DNA of 64,000 bases from Cyathus striatus (Eukaryota > Basidiomycota > Agaricomycetes > Agaricales > Nidulariaceae): NCBI GenBank assembly GCA_025738555.1, contig JAOVFP010000002.1, positions 7,316,001 through 7,380,000 of the forward strand, given 5' to 3'. Of the stretch, positions 33,781 to 44,511 are shown piece after piece. The position numbers and the translations under genes are program-made. Within the stretch, counting starts at the first letter, position 1, and each line of letters opens with the position of its first letter. Under the pieces are notes generated by a model. It did not search any database. It was not told the DNA's origin and worked only from the letters and a program-made list of their open reading frames with translations.

Positions 33781-35243
33781 AAACCTATGATGAACTCCTG
33801 TAATTCATCATTATCATCATTTTTATTTCCATCTTCATCTTTGACAGTAAAATCTACCATGAAGTATGTGCTAACTCTTGCTCTTTCTTTTTTCTCCTCA
33901 TAATCATGAGTCAGTTCACCAATCGGATCAAAAATAGTCCATATGAACACTATCTGCATCAGAATACACAAAACATTATCATCATCACAAAATGCTTTAG
34001 CCACTCTATCTTTGATGGCATAAAATATCGATAGAGTAGAGGATAGTGCCAAGAGATTGGTAGTGAAACATGATGGACCATATTCTACACCAGTGTCCCT
34101 TTGTTGGTTGGTTGCTGGAGTATCACTGTCGGTGTCTGTCTGAGATACTTCCAACCATTCAGAACATTCTGTTTGGCAAGAATGCGATAGTTTGATCCCA
34201 GGGTCTTCATTGTCATCACCTTCATTAATGATCAGCTGGAATAGAGGCAGGGATCTTGAATAGAAGTTTGGACATTGAGCTGTCAGTTTCAGCATCATTA
34301 ATATTGTCTGGTGAGTGGTCATTTTCATGGGAAGCTTTGTTGTGCTCATCAGCTAATACCTGTGAGATATACTCCTTGTGTTCCGTATTTTCGATGTTGC
34401 TTCCAGCATTAAATTTTATGTCTACAGTCTTTTCCAGAAATACTGGCTGTCGAATGTCAAAAGGTTTATGCCACCATATGATAGACAGTATAAATGTGCA
34501 CAAGATAATGGCAAGTGTTGTCACCTCCAGCTGGGCCAAAGTCACTCCCTGTATGAGCCTTGCAATACATTGTGTAACAAACCAGAATACCTGAGCGACA
34601 AGGATAATTTTTGACAGGCCATTCGCCTTGCTTTTATCTGCAATATCTTCTGCTGAAATTTTGGGGAAAGCGATCTCCCCGATTTTTAGGAGGCCAAGAA
34701 ACTGTTTTGGATATAAGACAGTGGTTCTGTGACTGTCTCAGTATTGAAATCCTCCCATCTGAAGGAAGTGGGCATGCTTGATAGTCCACTCACGATCTGG
34801 ATCATGAATTTGTTATTTGACTAACATTAACTTCAAAAATAAGACACACCTGGCTCTTTGTGTCTTTTCAAAAGTGTATTTGCACCTTTTCATTGCCAAT
34901 ATGCAAATAACATAACAAGTTCCGGGGCTACCAAGGTCCAATACATCGTTTTTAGCCTCCACAGGATCTTCCAGCTCTCTTCATTCGGAGCTGGAATATT
35001 CATATGTACAGATGACCATGTGCACAGAAAGATCGTCGACATGCAGCCCCATACGATGTCCATCATAGAGCAGTGGTTGCAACTACAATTTGCCATGGTA
35101 CCATTGGAAACAACGTCAACGGATAGCAGAGATAAGGGGAGAAAGGCTGTAGAATTTGCGGTGATATTTAGAATTGGAGAAGCGTCGACTGGCCGCAATG
35201 ATATATTGTGGAAGAGGAAGTAAAATAGAACGTATATGAGCAT
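33781..35243 (-). pseudogene. membrane-protein family copy C, broken and truncated
   Basis: Exon 1 runs from the ATG at 35243, with the signal-like MLIYVLFYFLFHN and CSCNHCSMMDIVWGC, but a TGA follows WQ near 34895. Exon 2 has a stop after MGGFQY near 34740 and a deletion that shifts frame near 34235. The frame after that still reads as the family (WLEVSQTDTDSDTPA, and FIWTIFDPIGE near 33940). The C-terminal helices and the PHI end are missing: the gene stops at the junction with block R at about 33780. Closest in layout to copy B. Confidence 0.85.
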
Positions 35244-37686
35244 TTGGAATGGGTTGGTTGATGTTCTGGTATGTTGTGTAGTTAACAGGTAAGCTGGGAT
35301 TGGTAGAGTAGCAGATTCAGAATGCTGTGGGCTTGCGTTCAGCATTTTAACGATGGTATGTATGGAACATTGTTTCCTCATGTGGGTAAATGATGTTCCT
35401 CGATTTCATGGTTCAGGGTTATGGTGGAACTATACGAACTCAATTCAGTGATTGTGAATGAATCTGTCAGGTTACGGAAATTGGTGTGTAAATTACTGGT
35501 GAAGCTGCAGGAACTATGCAGTTCTGCATGCGTTGTGATTTGACTAAAAATATCTTTAGCATGCATAGAAGCACTGGGAATGAGAACAATTGTTATTCTC
35601 TACATTCATAGAGGCAACCAGCCATCTTGATCAAAGTATCAAGTTTAGAGTTGTCAAAGGAGCTACAGTCTGCTTGTAGTCCATTTTAAACCTCGTAGAT
35701 GCAACCAGCCCCAGTGAGAGTGCTGATAGACCGCAGATGAAAGCCACTGGTATGTTCTATCTGACCACGTACATGAATAGATCATACACGAAAATCATGT
35801 ATTCTACTTCAGGAAATCTCATTAGCGGCGGTGATTATAAATAAAGAGATGGTATAATACACCTATACTGAACCTGACGTCACGGCACACCCCACACAGA
35901 AATGCTCTGTGGAGGAGGATATTGGCTTGACAGTATCCTCTCGACAAAGAAATATGCGAGTGGGTGGCACATCCGTCCAACCCTTCAGATCCTAGTGAGG
36001 TCGCATGAGAGACGAAGTTGGGGGGTAAGCGTAACCTGACATTCTCGAAGTGTACGTACAACATTTATGTAGGTAAGCTACATGAGGTAAACGATGAGTA
36101 AGCGACAGTATGTATGGAGTGAGGTAACGGAGATGAAAAACGCATTTTTGCCATGCAGGCAGAATGCCTGCTCTACAGCTCCCTGAAGATTCATATAGCT
36201 CCCAACATGTAGTCAAACCAAACTGGAGTGGTACAGCTTAGTATCAATAGACACCATGCATCGTGCACACGAACAAAACGGGAAAGCTGCATGTCATACC
36301 GCATGGGGTGTCTAACCGTACACTGAACTTGTTTCGTATATGGTGGCTGTCGTTAGTCTGCGTTTGCTGGTACGAGTCAGACGACGAAGAGGTCGCGGGA
36401 TTCCGGGCGGGAGCGCAGCTTGAGTACAATGTAAGTTCGTTAGAGAGGGTGTTGCAATTGCAGCAATCTGGATATTCCTATTCTCACGCTTACTGATTGG
36501 CCTAAGATCGGCAGGTTCCACATGCGTGAAAATATCGGTGCTTTGTCAGCGCTGAGTGGACTGACTCCTCCTTCAGGCTTGATGGCTTGTCAATGTGCTT
36601 GTCTCGTCCGAGTCACCTATTTCCATGTCTTCAACATTCTAATTCCAATTTTATCTTCTGGTTACAGAGAACTGGAACCACAGATATTGACAACCTGGTG
36701 TATGACCATTGAATCATACGAGGGAGGTTGTGTGTTGTGCTTACGGTTCAGAAGGTGTGCATCAATGTCACTATCAACATGGCCAATTTTTTCGCACAGC
36801 AATTAACCAGAACATTGGTGTCGTCCTATTGCTCTTAAGTTCACACCTTTTCTGATCGATTACCATATGTACATGCGCTCTCCTAAGTCACTACATTCTC
36901 CACCTCGATGTGAAGACAAGTGGCTAGTAGCGACCCATGCACACGGTAGGGTTAATGTCGACGCCCCAGTAGTACACGCGTAAAGATCTCCAACTTAGGA
37001 AAGGCAACAAAAGGCGGGGTTGATAAAAGGTGTGGGATAAGTTGACAGCCTACAGGTATGTTCGGCCACTCTGGCACTTGGCTTACTGTTGAATGATTAG
37101 ACGAACTTTTACTCTGAGAATGTTGATAGGGTATGTTAAAGATGGCAGCTACCAGCCCTACCTTCGACTTCTAAGATTCAAGAGATTCTACACCACGCCT
37201 TCAGTTTCCTCCGTTTCTTTCTCCGATCGAGAATGAACTTGCGCCGCACAGACATCGATCACTGCGTCATCACATACTGCTCGTGTTCACTGCACGTTGC
37301 GTCTCGCCGAGATAAATGTGGATGAGCTATGAGGGCTGTTTAGCTTGGTGAAATAGCCATAAATGCCGCCGTGGCAGTTCACATGCTCTCTTCCCTCACT
37401 CTCTTTTGTCTGGCCCAGTGTGAATTCATATTTTCATCACGTTCATATATGACCTATATAAGTTCCATCTCAAAGTTCCTCCGCCACGTGTTTCCCTTAT
37501 CCACACTTGTGCTAACTTGGTGAATGTGGGCTCTCATCACGTGGCTAGTAAAGGGCTGTAGTCGTTGTGGTTTACCATGCGAATATGAGTATAAAGCCTT
37601 ATGTCTGTCTCCCCTCTTGATTCCAGTGCTTGAATAGAGAGTACCCTCGTGTACCCTGTCTATCCTCTATGTGTCGTACCTAGCCC
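35244..37686. other. intergenic region, no gene recognised
   Basis: About 2.4 kb. It contains a diverged head of the palindrome element on the minus strand (36155-36177, gcaggcagaatgcctgctctaca). A weak plus-strand candidate lies at 36263-36430 (YESDDEEVAGFRAGAQLEY before a GTAAGT donor) and could be a gene scrap, but I could not build an exon chain. The rest shows no RNA gene, repeat or domain. Confidence 0.4.
36155..36177 (-). repeat. diverged head of the palindrome-headed element, copy 3
   Basis: On the minus strand it begins TGTAGAGCAGGCATTCTGCC, matching the starts at 32658 and 46499 with substitutions. No matching 3' end was found nearby, so it may be a fragment. Confidence 0.5.
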
Positions 37687-38060
37687 TGTTAGGATTTCGT
37701 CACTTATCTAATCTTTTATCTAATCATATCTTATCTATGTCATGTGATAGTCACATGACCTACAATGCGGACACCATGCATATCAACATACGTTATTCAT
37801 CATGACTGTGGGCACAGTTGCACAGTTCGGCCATACGTATTACATGAATTCTTAATGTAGAAGCACAGTAACATGCGTTGTAGTGTAGGTTAATGTACAT
37901 GCGATTACTTCATGGTTCTTTTCTATAAATACGGTCTCTCTAGTCAGTAGTTCGACATTCTTGTGCTAGTTTATTCCAGATTAGCAATAAGACTCATTCT
38001 CTCTCTCACGTTCGAGTGTTTAAGTTCGGCTTCGAGTATTTTGCTCATCTGTCGCTAACA
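37687..38060 (+). repeat. 5' LTR of Gypsy-2
   Basis: 374 bp, direct repeat of 44138-44511. The segment ttctataaatacggtctctc (near 37919-37938) looks like a TATA-type promoter, placed about 30 bp before a probable transcription start. Confidence 0.94.
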
Positions 38061-38425
38061 AAAGCACAAGAATCTACCTCATTCCTCGACCCCGAACTTC
38101 TCCCCTTCCGCCGAACCCCGGCAAAACTTTTTTCTATACCTCGTTCCCCGTCTTGGACCTCTTGGACCAGACGTACACTCCATTCGATAGACTTGATCGT
38201 TGTACTTGGAAGTACGAGAGGACTGGTGTAACGTTGAGCCCGACACTGTCCGAATTACCGATCATCTAAGGCCCTCTGCCTTAAGTTTGGCACGGCGCCA
38301 GTGACTGGGGAGGCTACCACGTGTTGCCCCAGCTGGTTCTATCTGCAAGAAAGTGTGCGTGAAACTTAGGACGTCTCGCTAGTTTCCGAGCATCTTCAAA
38401 AGCATCTGTTACTCGATCCATCACG

Positions 38426-38866
38426 GTGGCACCAATTACTCGCTCCCAAACCCTTCGATCTCTCCGATCTCGATCCTATCATATTCCATCTACATCCGTT
38501 CCCTTATACACCCCTCGATCTCGCCCTACACCCTATTACCGTCCTCAAACTCCGAGAGCCGTGTCGGTGGACTCCGACGACTCGGATTTTGATCCCAACA
38601 CATATCCTTCCCTTCACCAAAACCCCAACTATATTCCACCACCCCATCGCCCTACTCCTCCCGAACATCCTATTCTCCGAACCCTTACAATTATCACCGA
38701 ACCAGGACACGACGACGCACTTAGATTTAGTACACCAACTCGATATATCTCCCCGTTCGAAAGAGATTTCTATTCTCCTTTAGGATACGAAACCCTTCTA
38801 AACACCGTTGATAACGATGGAAGAGAACTTCCTACACCCACGTACCCCGACAACTCAGATTTATAA
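38426..38866 (+). CDS. Gypsy-2 ORF before gag, Pro/Ser-rich, unknown
   Basis: A 146-residue frame starting at GTG 38426 with no ATG, so the real start may be upstream or non-AUG. It is rich in Pro, Arg, Ser and Tyr and looks disordered (TPYYRPQTPRAVSVDSDDSD). No domain is recognised. Its stop overlaps the gag start as TAATG at 38864-38868, a coupling that suggests ribosome reinitiation. It could instead be an N-terminal part of gag reached through frameshift. Confidence 0.55.
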   Translation: MAPITRSQTLRSLRSRSYHIPSTSVPLYTPRSRPTPYYRPQTPRAVSVDSDDSDFDPNTYPSLHQNPNYIPPPHRPTPPEHPILRTLTIITEPGHDDALRFSTPTRYISPFERDFYSPLGYETLLNTVDNDGRELPTPTYPDNSDL

Positions 38867-40110
38867 TGATCTCTGGAGAAATTATCCTCGGCTTCATCAC
38901 AGCCATAGTGATGGTCTTTATGAAAGACGAAATAGTGACGAGATGGACAAATATGACTCCTGCCAACAAGCAGTTAGTCACAGAAAGTGTTTCTGCAATG
39001 ACTCAAGGAGTCATTAAAGAAATTAGAGACGGAATTAAGGAAGATCGACCGGAACCTAAGGAAAAGGTCGAAATTCCAGAAGATTACGAAGGAGATCCTC
39101 ATACGGTTAATAATTGGATTAGACATATGATGCTGTACTTTCAGGAAAAGAATATCACGAACGATTGGAAAAAGATAACAATCGCTTTACCGAAAGTTAA
39201 GAAAGGAAAGGACAACCGGGCCCAACGATGGGCAGATACATTTTTAGGTGATTTGATTTTGTTCAATGAAGAACGAGCTCAATGGAAATTATTACACGAC
39301 GGAAAAGAACCCACACTACAGGACACCCAGAAAGTCAATATCCCGGCAACCGATGACTCCCCGGCCATTATTCATGACGCATTCAAAACATCCTGCCCAT
39401 TTGCAGATTGGAACACATTTGTCGAACGCCTCCAATTCTTCTTTATCTCCACGGAAACCCAGAATAACGCGATTGAACAGATCAACAAGGTTGTACAAGG
39501 AACACGACCTGTTGAGGATTATACGATCGATTTCATGCAATGGATGAACTTAACCGGATTCGATAACACGGCTCTTGTAGACAAATACCGACGCGGCATG
39601 CATCCCTTATTAGCCAGGAGACTTATGGAAGTCGGCAGACTTAAAGTCACCGATAAACTTATTGATTGGGTTGACAAAGCCGCGGAATACGAAAGAAATC
39701 GCCGAGAAGCTAATTTTGGACGTACTCAGCAAAATCTTGGACGACCTCAGAATCAGAATTCCGGACGCCCCCAGAATAATATAAACCCTGGAAACCAGCA
39801 GACACAAAACACGCAACAACGGACACCCGATCGTTCCAACCTTACAGTATCACAAGGTGGTAATCGAATGGATCTCGATCAACTAAAGAAAGAAGGACGC
39901 TGTTTTTACTGTAAGGAGAAAGGACATATGTCTAACACATGCCCCAAGAAACCACGCGGACCTTATGTACAACGTAATGTAAATATGGACTCTTCGATAC
40001 CTGTAGCCTCCACTAGTGGACTAGTAGAATTACCGGATGTAACTAAATTATCGGAAGAGCAACGTGCTCTACTCATTGCTCAATTGGGTTTTCCCCAAGG
40101 CCAGCAGTGA
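38866..40110 (+). CDS. Gypsy-2 Gag
   Basis: 414 residues. The N-terminus is hydrophobic (MISGEIILGFITAIVMVFM), which is unusual for Gag and could be a membrane anchor. The middle has the retrotransposon Gag fold signature region (WADTFLGDLI, FVERLQFFF, VEDYTIDFMQW). A Gln/Asn-rich linker leads to a CCHC zinc knuckle CFYCKEKGHMSNTC (near 39900-39941). The start ATG overlaps the previous stop. The end overlaps the next frame by about 60 nt. Confidence 0.88.
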   Translation: MISGEIILGFITAIVMVFMKDEIVTRWTNMTPANKQLVTESVSAMTQGVIKEIRDGIKEDRPEPKEKVEIPEDYEGDPHTVNNWIRHMMLYFQEKNITNDWKKITIALPKVKKGKDNRAQRWADTFLGDLILFNEERAQWKLLHDGKEPTLQDTQKVNIPATDDSPAIIHDAFKTSCPFADWNTFVERLQFFFISTETQNNAIEQINKVVQGTRPVEDYTIDFMQWMNLTGFDNTALVDKYRRGMHPLLARRLMEVGRLKVTDKLIDWVDKAAEYERNRREANFGRTQQNLGRPQNQNSGRPQNNINPGNQQTQNTQQRTPDRSNLTVSQGGNRMDLDQLKKEGRCFYCKEKGHMSNTCPKKPRGPYVQRNVNMDSSIPVASTSGLVELPDVTKLSEEQRALLIAQLGFPQGQQ

Positions 40111-40436
40111 GCGCAAACTCGCCGGCCTCGTTTTATGTACCTTCTAATGTAACTGTACCTACGGTAGATCTGGAATCGAAATACGTATCGTTACAAAAGG
40201 AAAGAACTAAACGCGCCTTCCCTAATCAGGAAGTAAAACCTGGAAACATGTATTGGGTTGTATGGAGAATAAAAGACCAAACATCGGAACTTGCTTTAGC
40301 CACATTAAGTATCTGGACACATCCCAAACGAAGACCTGAAGTAATTCAGAAAACGATTATGGAATTAAACGATCTTTCAGATCAAGATGTAATACCAGTG
40401 TTAGAAGAATTAAAAAGACCTAAAAGATTTATCTGA
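40047..40436 (+). CDS. Gypsy-2 gag-pol overlap and protease leader, ending in TGA
   Basis: This frame is open from 40047, overlaps the end of gag in the -1 phase, and has GTG at 40107 but no early ATG. It ends in TGA at 40434-40436, in the same frame as pol, and a coding-like sequence (GTNGNQMDLDL) joins both sides. The TGA could be a nonsense change from CGA (Arg), a readthrough stop, or a true end with pol starting at 40455. No standard slippery heptamer was found at the overlap (ttttcccc lies nearby). Confidence 0.6.
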   Translation: MIGRATCSTHCSIGFSPRPAVSANSPASFYVPSNVTVPTVDLESKYVSLQKERTKRAFPNQEVKPGNMYWVVWRIKDQTSELALATLSIWTHPKRRPEVIQKTIMELNDLSDQDVIPVLEELKRPKRFI

Positions 40437-40454
40437 GGAACAAATGGAAATCAA

Positions 40455-43400
40455 ATGGATCTTGATTTAATGGTCACTACTTTGGATACTCAACGAACAT
40501 ATGGGTTAAAAGCACTACTAGATAGTGGAAGTACTGGAACTTGTATTAATCGGAAATTCGTAGAAGAACACCGACTTACGACAAAAAAATACCCACGACC
40601 TTCTCCAGTCTACAATGCAGACGGAACTCTCAATAGTGATGGATCTATTACTGACTATGTTGAATTAAAAGTACGACATGGAAGACACATAGAAATATTA
40701 CAATTAGCTGTCATTAATCTAGGAAAAGCATCTATGTTTATCGGACATGATTGGCTTCGAACACATAATCCAGAAATAAATTGGAAAGAAGGAACAATCA
40801 AATTTACACGATGTCCGATAGAATGTACTCCATTAATAAATACGATGGATCCAGAAGAAGATGAGTCTGACCTAGACGAACAGATAAATCTTGAATCCGA
40901 TGATCATATCATAGCGGTGAATATATTCGAACAAATTGAATTAAGAACATTTCAAACTACAGCTTCGAAAATTGCTGAAGCACAAAATCAGCAAAAACCA
41001 AAGAAGCACTGGAAAGAAACCGTTCCAATGTATTATCATGAATTTGAAAGAGTATTTTCAAAAGAATCATTCGATAAACTTCCTCCTCGTCGACCATGGG
41101 ATCATGCGATCGAATTACTCCCCGGAGCTACATCATTCGATTGCAAAATTTATCCATTGAATCTGGATGAACAAAAACAATTGGATGAATTCCTTGATGA
41201 AAATCTTAATTCAGGACGCATCAGACCTTCTAAATCACCTTGGGCATCACCATTCTTTTTCATCAAAAAGAAAGATGGATCTTTAAGACCGATTCAGGAT
41301 TATCGAAAACTAAATGAAGTAACAATTAAGAATAGATATCCTTTACCGTTAATTCAAGAATTAGTAGACAAACTAAAAAAGGCACGATACTTCACCAAAT
41401 TAGATATTAGATGGGGATACAACAATGTTCGAATCAAAGAAGGAGACGAACAGTATGCTGCATTTAGAACTAATAGAGGATTATTCGAACCTTTAGTTAT
41501 GTTTTTCGGTCTTACCAATTCTCCAGCAACATTCCAAACCATGATGAACGATATCTTTAGGACGGAAATTAATGAAGGAACTGTCATAGTTTACATGGAC
41601 GATATTCTCATATTCACGGAAACTTTAGAAGAACATAGAAAAATGGTAAAACGAGTTCTTAGAAAATTAGAAGAACACGAATTATACCTAAAACCGGAAA
41701 AATGTTTCTTCGAAAAAGCTGAAGTAGAATATCTCGGTCTTATTATCTCAAAGAATTCAGTACGAATGGATTCTGAGAAAGTAAAGGCAGTAGTTGATTG
41801 GCCAGTTCCTAATAATAAACGTGAACTTCAACAATTTTTGGGTTTCATTAATTTCTATCGAAGGTTCATTCAAGGATTTGCAAAAATAGCGAAACCCCTT
41901 CATGAACTAACCGGAAAGAATGAATGGAAATGGGAACTTGCTCAAGCACTAGCGTTTTCTGAACTAAAAGATCAAATCATATCGGCACCAATATTAGCAA
42001 TGCCGAATGATGAAGGAAAATACCGTGTTGAAGCCGATTCATCTGATTTCGCAAATGGAGCCATTCTTTCCCAAGAACAAATTGATGGAAAATGGAAACC
42101 AATTGCATTCTTATCACATGCCTTAAGCCCGACAGAAAGGAATTACGAAATCTATGATAAAGAAATGCTCGCAATTATGAGAGCGTTAGACACATGGAGA
42201 CAATACCTTTTAGGAGCACGGCAAATATTTGAAATCTGGACAGATCATAAGAATCTTCAATATTTCAGGAAACCGCAAAAATTAAATCGCCGACAAGCAA
42301 GATGGTCAACTGAATTATCGGAGTTTCACTACACATTACACCACAAACCGGGAAATCAAATGACAAAAGCAGATTTGTTATCTCGACGAGCTGGACACGA
42401 ACAAGGAGAACATGACAATGAAGACATTATTCTTCTGAAACCAGAACATTTTAGACAAACATATGATGTTCACGGTGAAGATGAAGAAATAATGGAACAA
42501 GTTCGAAAATCCAGAAATAATCGAGATAAAGAAGTAGTAAAAATGCTTAACCTTAAATCTAAAGATTGGTTCGAATCACCGGAAGGAATAATTACATGGA
42601 AGGATCGAGTTTATATTCCAAAAAATATTAAACTCAGAGAACGAATAATCAAATTATGTCATGATTCAGCTATATCCGGACATCACGGAGAATACAAGAC
42701 CCAGGAATTAATAACGAGAAATTACTGGTGGCCACGAATCAGATCTGATATAATTAAATATGTCTCTGGATGTGAAGCATGTCAAAGGACGAATATTCAC
42801 CAATCCAAACCAATTGGACTATTAAATCCAAATAGTATCCCTGAAGGACCATGGCATACCATATCAATAGACTTTATCGGACCACTTCCGTATTCCCGAG
42901 GATTTGACTTTTTAATGGTAGTAGTGGATCGATTTACTAAAATGGTGGCATTTATCCCATGCAATAAGGAAATTGATAGTCCAGGAGTGGCAGAATTATA
43001 TTTGGAAAAAGTATTTAAAAACTTCGGAATGCCACAACGTGTTATCAGTGATAGAGGATCGCAATTCGCATCTCATTTCACAAAAGAATTCACCAAACGA
43101 TTAGGGGTCAAAATGAACTTATCAACGGCATATCGACCTCAAACAAATGGACAAGTAGAACGCGTAAATCAAGAAATAGAACAATATCTTCGGATTTATG
43201 TAAACTACGACCAAGACGATTGGGCAGATAAAATAGCTGTAACAGAATTCAACTATAACAATACAGTTCATAGAGCAACCGGATACACACCATTTTATTT
43301 AATGTATGGACATCATCCTTATGGAGGAATTAGACCTAATGGAACATCTCGTACTATCGGAGTCGATGAATTCATTTCTACGATAACAAAAGCCAGAGAA

Positions 43401-43922
43401 AATGCGAAAGCAGCACTTACGTTATCAAATGAAGCCATGAAACGTGGATATGACAGAAATCGAAAAGAATCACCCGAATATAAGCCTGGAGATCTAGTTT
43501 ATGTCGAAGGGATTAATATTAAATCCGACAGACCGGTTACAAAATTAGATGACAAACAATACGGACCCTTTAAAGTAATAAAGAAAGTTGGATTAGCCTC
43601 TTATGAAATTCAATTACCGAAAACTTGGAACCGAAAACACCCCGTGTATAACACACAACTACTTACAAAACACATTCCGGCACAATACAAATCACAACAG
43701 AAACCAAAACCACCACCTGCTGTTGTGATAGATGATCAGGAACAGTATGAAGTAGAAGCAATACTTGCTTGGAAAATAAATCGGAAGAAGGTTCTTTATA
43801 AAATCAAATGGAAAGGCTATTCCTACGATCATTGTACATGGGAACCGATTACGTCATTGACCGGATCAAAAAGTCTTTTAAATAAATTTCATCGGGAAAA
43901 TCCGGAATGTCCTAACGTATAA
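40455..43922 (+). CDS. Gypsy-2 Pol: protease, reverse transcriptase, RNase H, integrase, chromodomain
   Basis: 1155 residues. Aspartic protease motif LLDSGSTGTCIN near 40518. The reverse transcriptase catalytic box VYMDDILIFTE lies near 41590, followed by RNase H (VEADSSDFANGAIL, near 42030, and WTDHKNLQYF). The integrase has an HHCC zinc domain (HHGEYKTQELI then CEACQRTN), and a core with IDFIGPL, VISDRGSQFA and the Glu in NGQVERVNQEIEQ. A C-terminal chromodomain (YEVEAILAWK, VLYKIKWKGY, CTWEP, near 43747-43845) is known in such elements to direct integration to marked chromatin. This domain places it in the chromovirus branch. It uses the ATG at 40455, or is reached by readthrough. Confidence 0.93.
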   Translation: MDLDLMVTTLDTQRTYGLKALLDSGSTGTCINRKFVEEHRLTTKKYPRPSPVYNADGTLNSDGSITDYVELKVRHGRHIEILQLAVINLGKASMFIGHDWLRTHNPEINWKEGTIKFTRCPIECTPLINTMDPEEDESDLDEQINLESDDHIIAVNIFEQIELRTFQTTASKIAEAQNQQKPKKHWKETVPMYYHEFERVFSKESFDKLPPRRPWDHAIELLPGATSFDCKIYPLNLDEQKQLDEFLDENLNSGRIRPSKSPWASPFFFIKKKDGSLRPIQDYRKLNEVTIKNRYPLPLIQELVDKLKKARYFTKLDIRWGYNNVRIKEGDEQYAAFRTNRGLFEPLVMFFGLTNSPATFQTMMNDIFRTEINEGTVIVYMDDILIFTETLEEHRKMVKRVLRKLEEHELYLKPEKCFFEKAEVEYLGLIISKNSVRMDSEKVKAVVDWPVPNNKRELQQFLGFINFYRRFIQGFAKIAKPLHELTGKNEWKWELAQALAFSELKDQIISAPILAMPNDEGKYRVEADSSDFANGAILSQEQIDGKWKPIAFLSHALSPTERNYEIYDKEMLAIMRALDTWRQYLLGARQIFEIWTDHKNLQYFRKPQKLNRRQARWSTELSEFHYTLHHKPGNQMTKADLLSRRAGHEQGEHDNEDIILLKPEHFRQTYDVHGEDEEIMEQVRKSRNNRDKEVVKMLNLKSKDWFESPEGIITWKDRVYIPKNIKLRERIIKLCHDSAISGHHGEYKTQELITRNYWWPRIRSDIIKYVSGCEACQRTNIHQSKPIGLLNPNSIPEGPWHTISIDFIGPLPYSRGFDFLMVVVDRFTKMVAFIPCNKEIDSPGVAELYLEKVFKNFGMPQRVISDRGSQFASHFTKEFTKRLGVKMNLSTAYRPQTNGQVERVNQEIEQYLRIYVNYDQDDWADKIAVTEFNYNNTVHRATGYTPFYLMYGHHPYGGIRPNGTSRTIGVDEFISTITKARENAKAALTLSNEAMKRGYDRNRKESPEYKPGDLVYVEGINIKSDRPVTKLDDKQYGPFKVIKKVGLASYEIQLPKTWNRKHPVYNTQLLTKHIPAQYKSQQKPKPPPAVVIDDQEQYEVEAILAWKINRKKVLYKIKWKGYSYDHCTWEPITSLTGSKSLLNKFHRENPECPNV

Positions 43923-43958
43923 ATACAATGAAACTATCCGAAGTAATAATTATTCGAA

Positions 43959-44111
43959 ATGCTCTCAAACAACATCACTCTTTTGATTTACGTAATCGTA
44001 ATCTTTATCCTTTGCATGGCCGTATTCATACTCGGTCATTACATTCCTCGTATTATCCTTCGCATTCAAGAACGACCACCCCGAACAGAAGAATCAATTG
44101 AAATGTCATGA
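43959..44111 (+). CDS. Gypsy-2 membrane micro-ORF downstream of pol
   Basis: A 50-residue frame, ATG at 43959 to TGA at 44109-44111, lying between pol and the polypurine tract. It reads MLSNNITLLIYVIVIFILC then more hydrophobic residues (MAVFILGHYIPRIIL) and a charged tail (ERPPRTEESIEMS). That is a single-pass membrane protein pattern with an N-glycosylation sequon before the helix. The position is where envelope-type genes sit in other retroelements, but it is much too short to be an envelope glycoprotein. Unrecognised; expression is unproven. Confidence 0.5.
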   Translation: MLSNNITLLIYVIVIFILCMAVFILGHYIPRIILRIQERPPRTEESIEMS

Positions 44112-44120
44112 GGACACGAC

Positions 44121-44137
44121 TCTTAAAGGGGGGGTAA
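44121..44137 (+). other. polypurine tract of Gypsy-2
   Basis: tcttaaagggggggtaa immediately precedes the 3' LTR at 44138; the AAAGGGGGGG core is the expected plus-strand primer. Confidence 0.75.
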
Positions 44138-44511
44138 TGTTAGGATTTCGTCACTTATCTAATCTTTTATCTAATCATATCTTATCTATGTCATGTGATA
44201 GTCACATGACCTACAATGCGGACACCATGCGTATCAACATATGTTATTCATCATGACTGTGGGCACAGTTGCACAGTTCAGCCATACGTATTACATGAAT
44301 TCTTAATGTAGAAGCACAGTAACATGCGTTGTAGTGTAGGTTAATGTACATGCGATTACTTCATGGTTCTTTTCTATAAATACGGTCTCTCTAGTCAGTA
44401 GTTCGACATTCTTGTGCTAGTTTATTCCAGATTAGCAATAAGACTCATTCTCTCTCTCACGTTCGAGTGTTTAAGTTCGGCTTCGAGTATTTTGCTCGTC
44501 TGTCGCTAACA
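44138..44511 (+). repeat. 3' LTR of Gypsy-2
   Basis: 374 bp, matching 37687-38060 with about four differences (for example catatc/cgtatc, atacg/atatg, ttcgg/ttcag, ctcatc/ctcgtc). Confidence 0.94.

Larger units (their letters stand above)
37687..44511 (+). mobile_element. Gypsy-2: full-length chromodomain gypsy retrotransposon (chromovirus)
   Basis: 6.8 kb. The LTRs (37687-38060 and 44138-44511, each 374 bp, TGTTAG...CTAACA) differ at about four positions by eye, all transitions, so the insertion is fairly young. AGCCC flanks both sides (37682-37686 and 44512-44516) as a 5-bp target duplication. The order is an extra ORF, gag with zinc knuckle, protease, reverse transcriptase, RNase H, integrase and chromodomain, then a membrane micro-ORF. 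A TGA between the gag/pol overlap and the protease (40434-40436) is the one visible defect. Confidence 0.94.

Noticed and set aside
36263..36520. Possible gene scrap with a GTAAGT donor after an acidic segment
   Set aside because: No start or next exon could be chained with consistent phase; left as intergenic.
40080..40110. Programmed -1 frameshift signal at the gag-pol overlap of Gypsy-2
   Set aside because: ttttcccc is present but is not a canonical X XXY YYZ heptamer in the gag frame, and no convincing downstream stem was identified.
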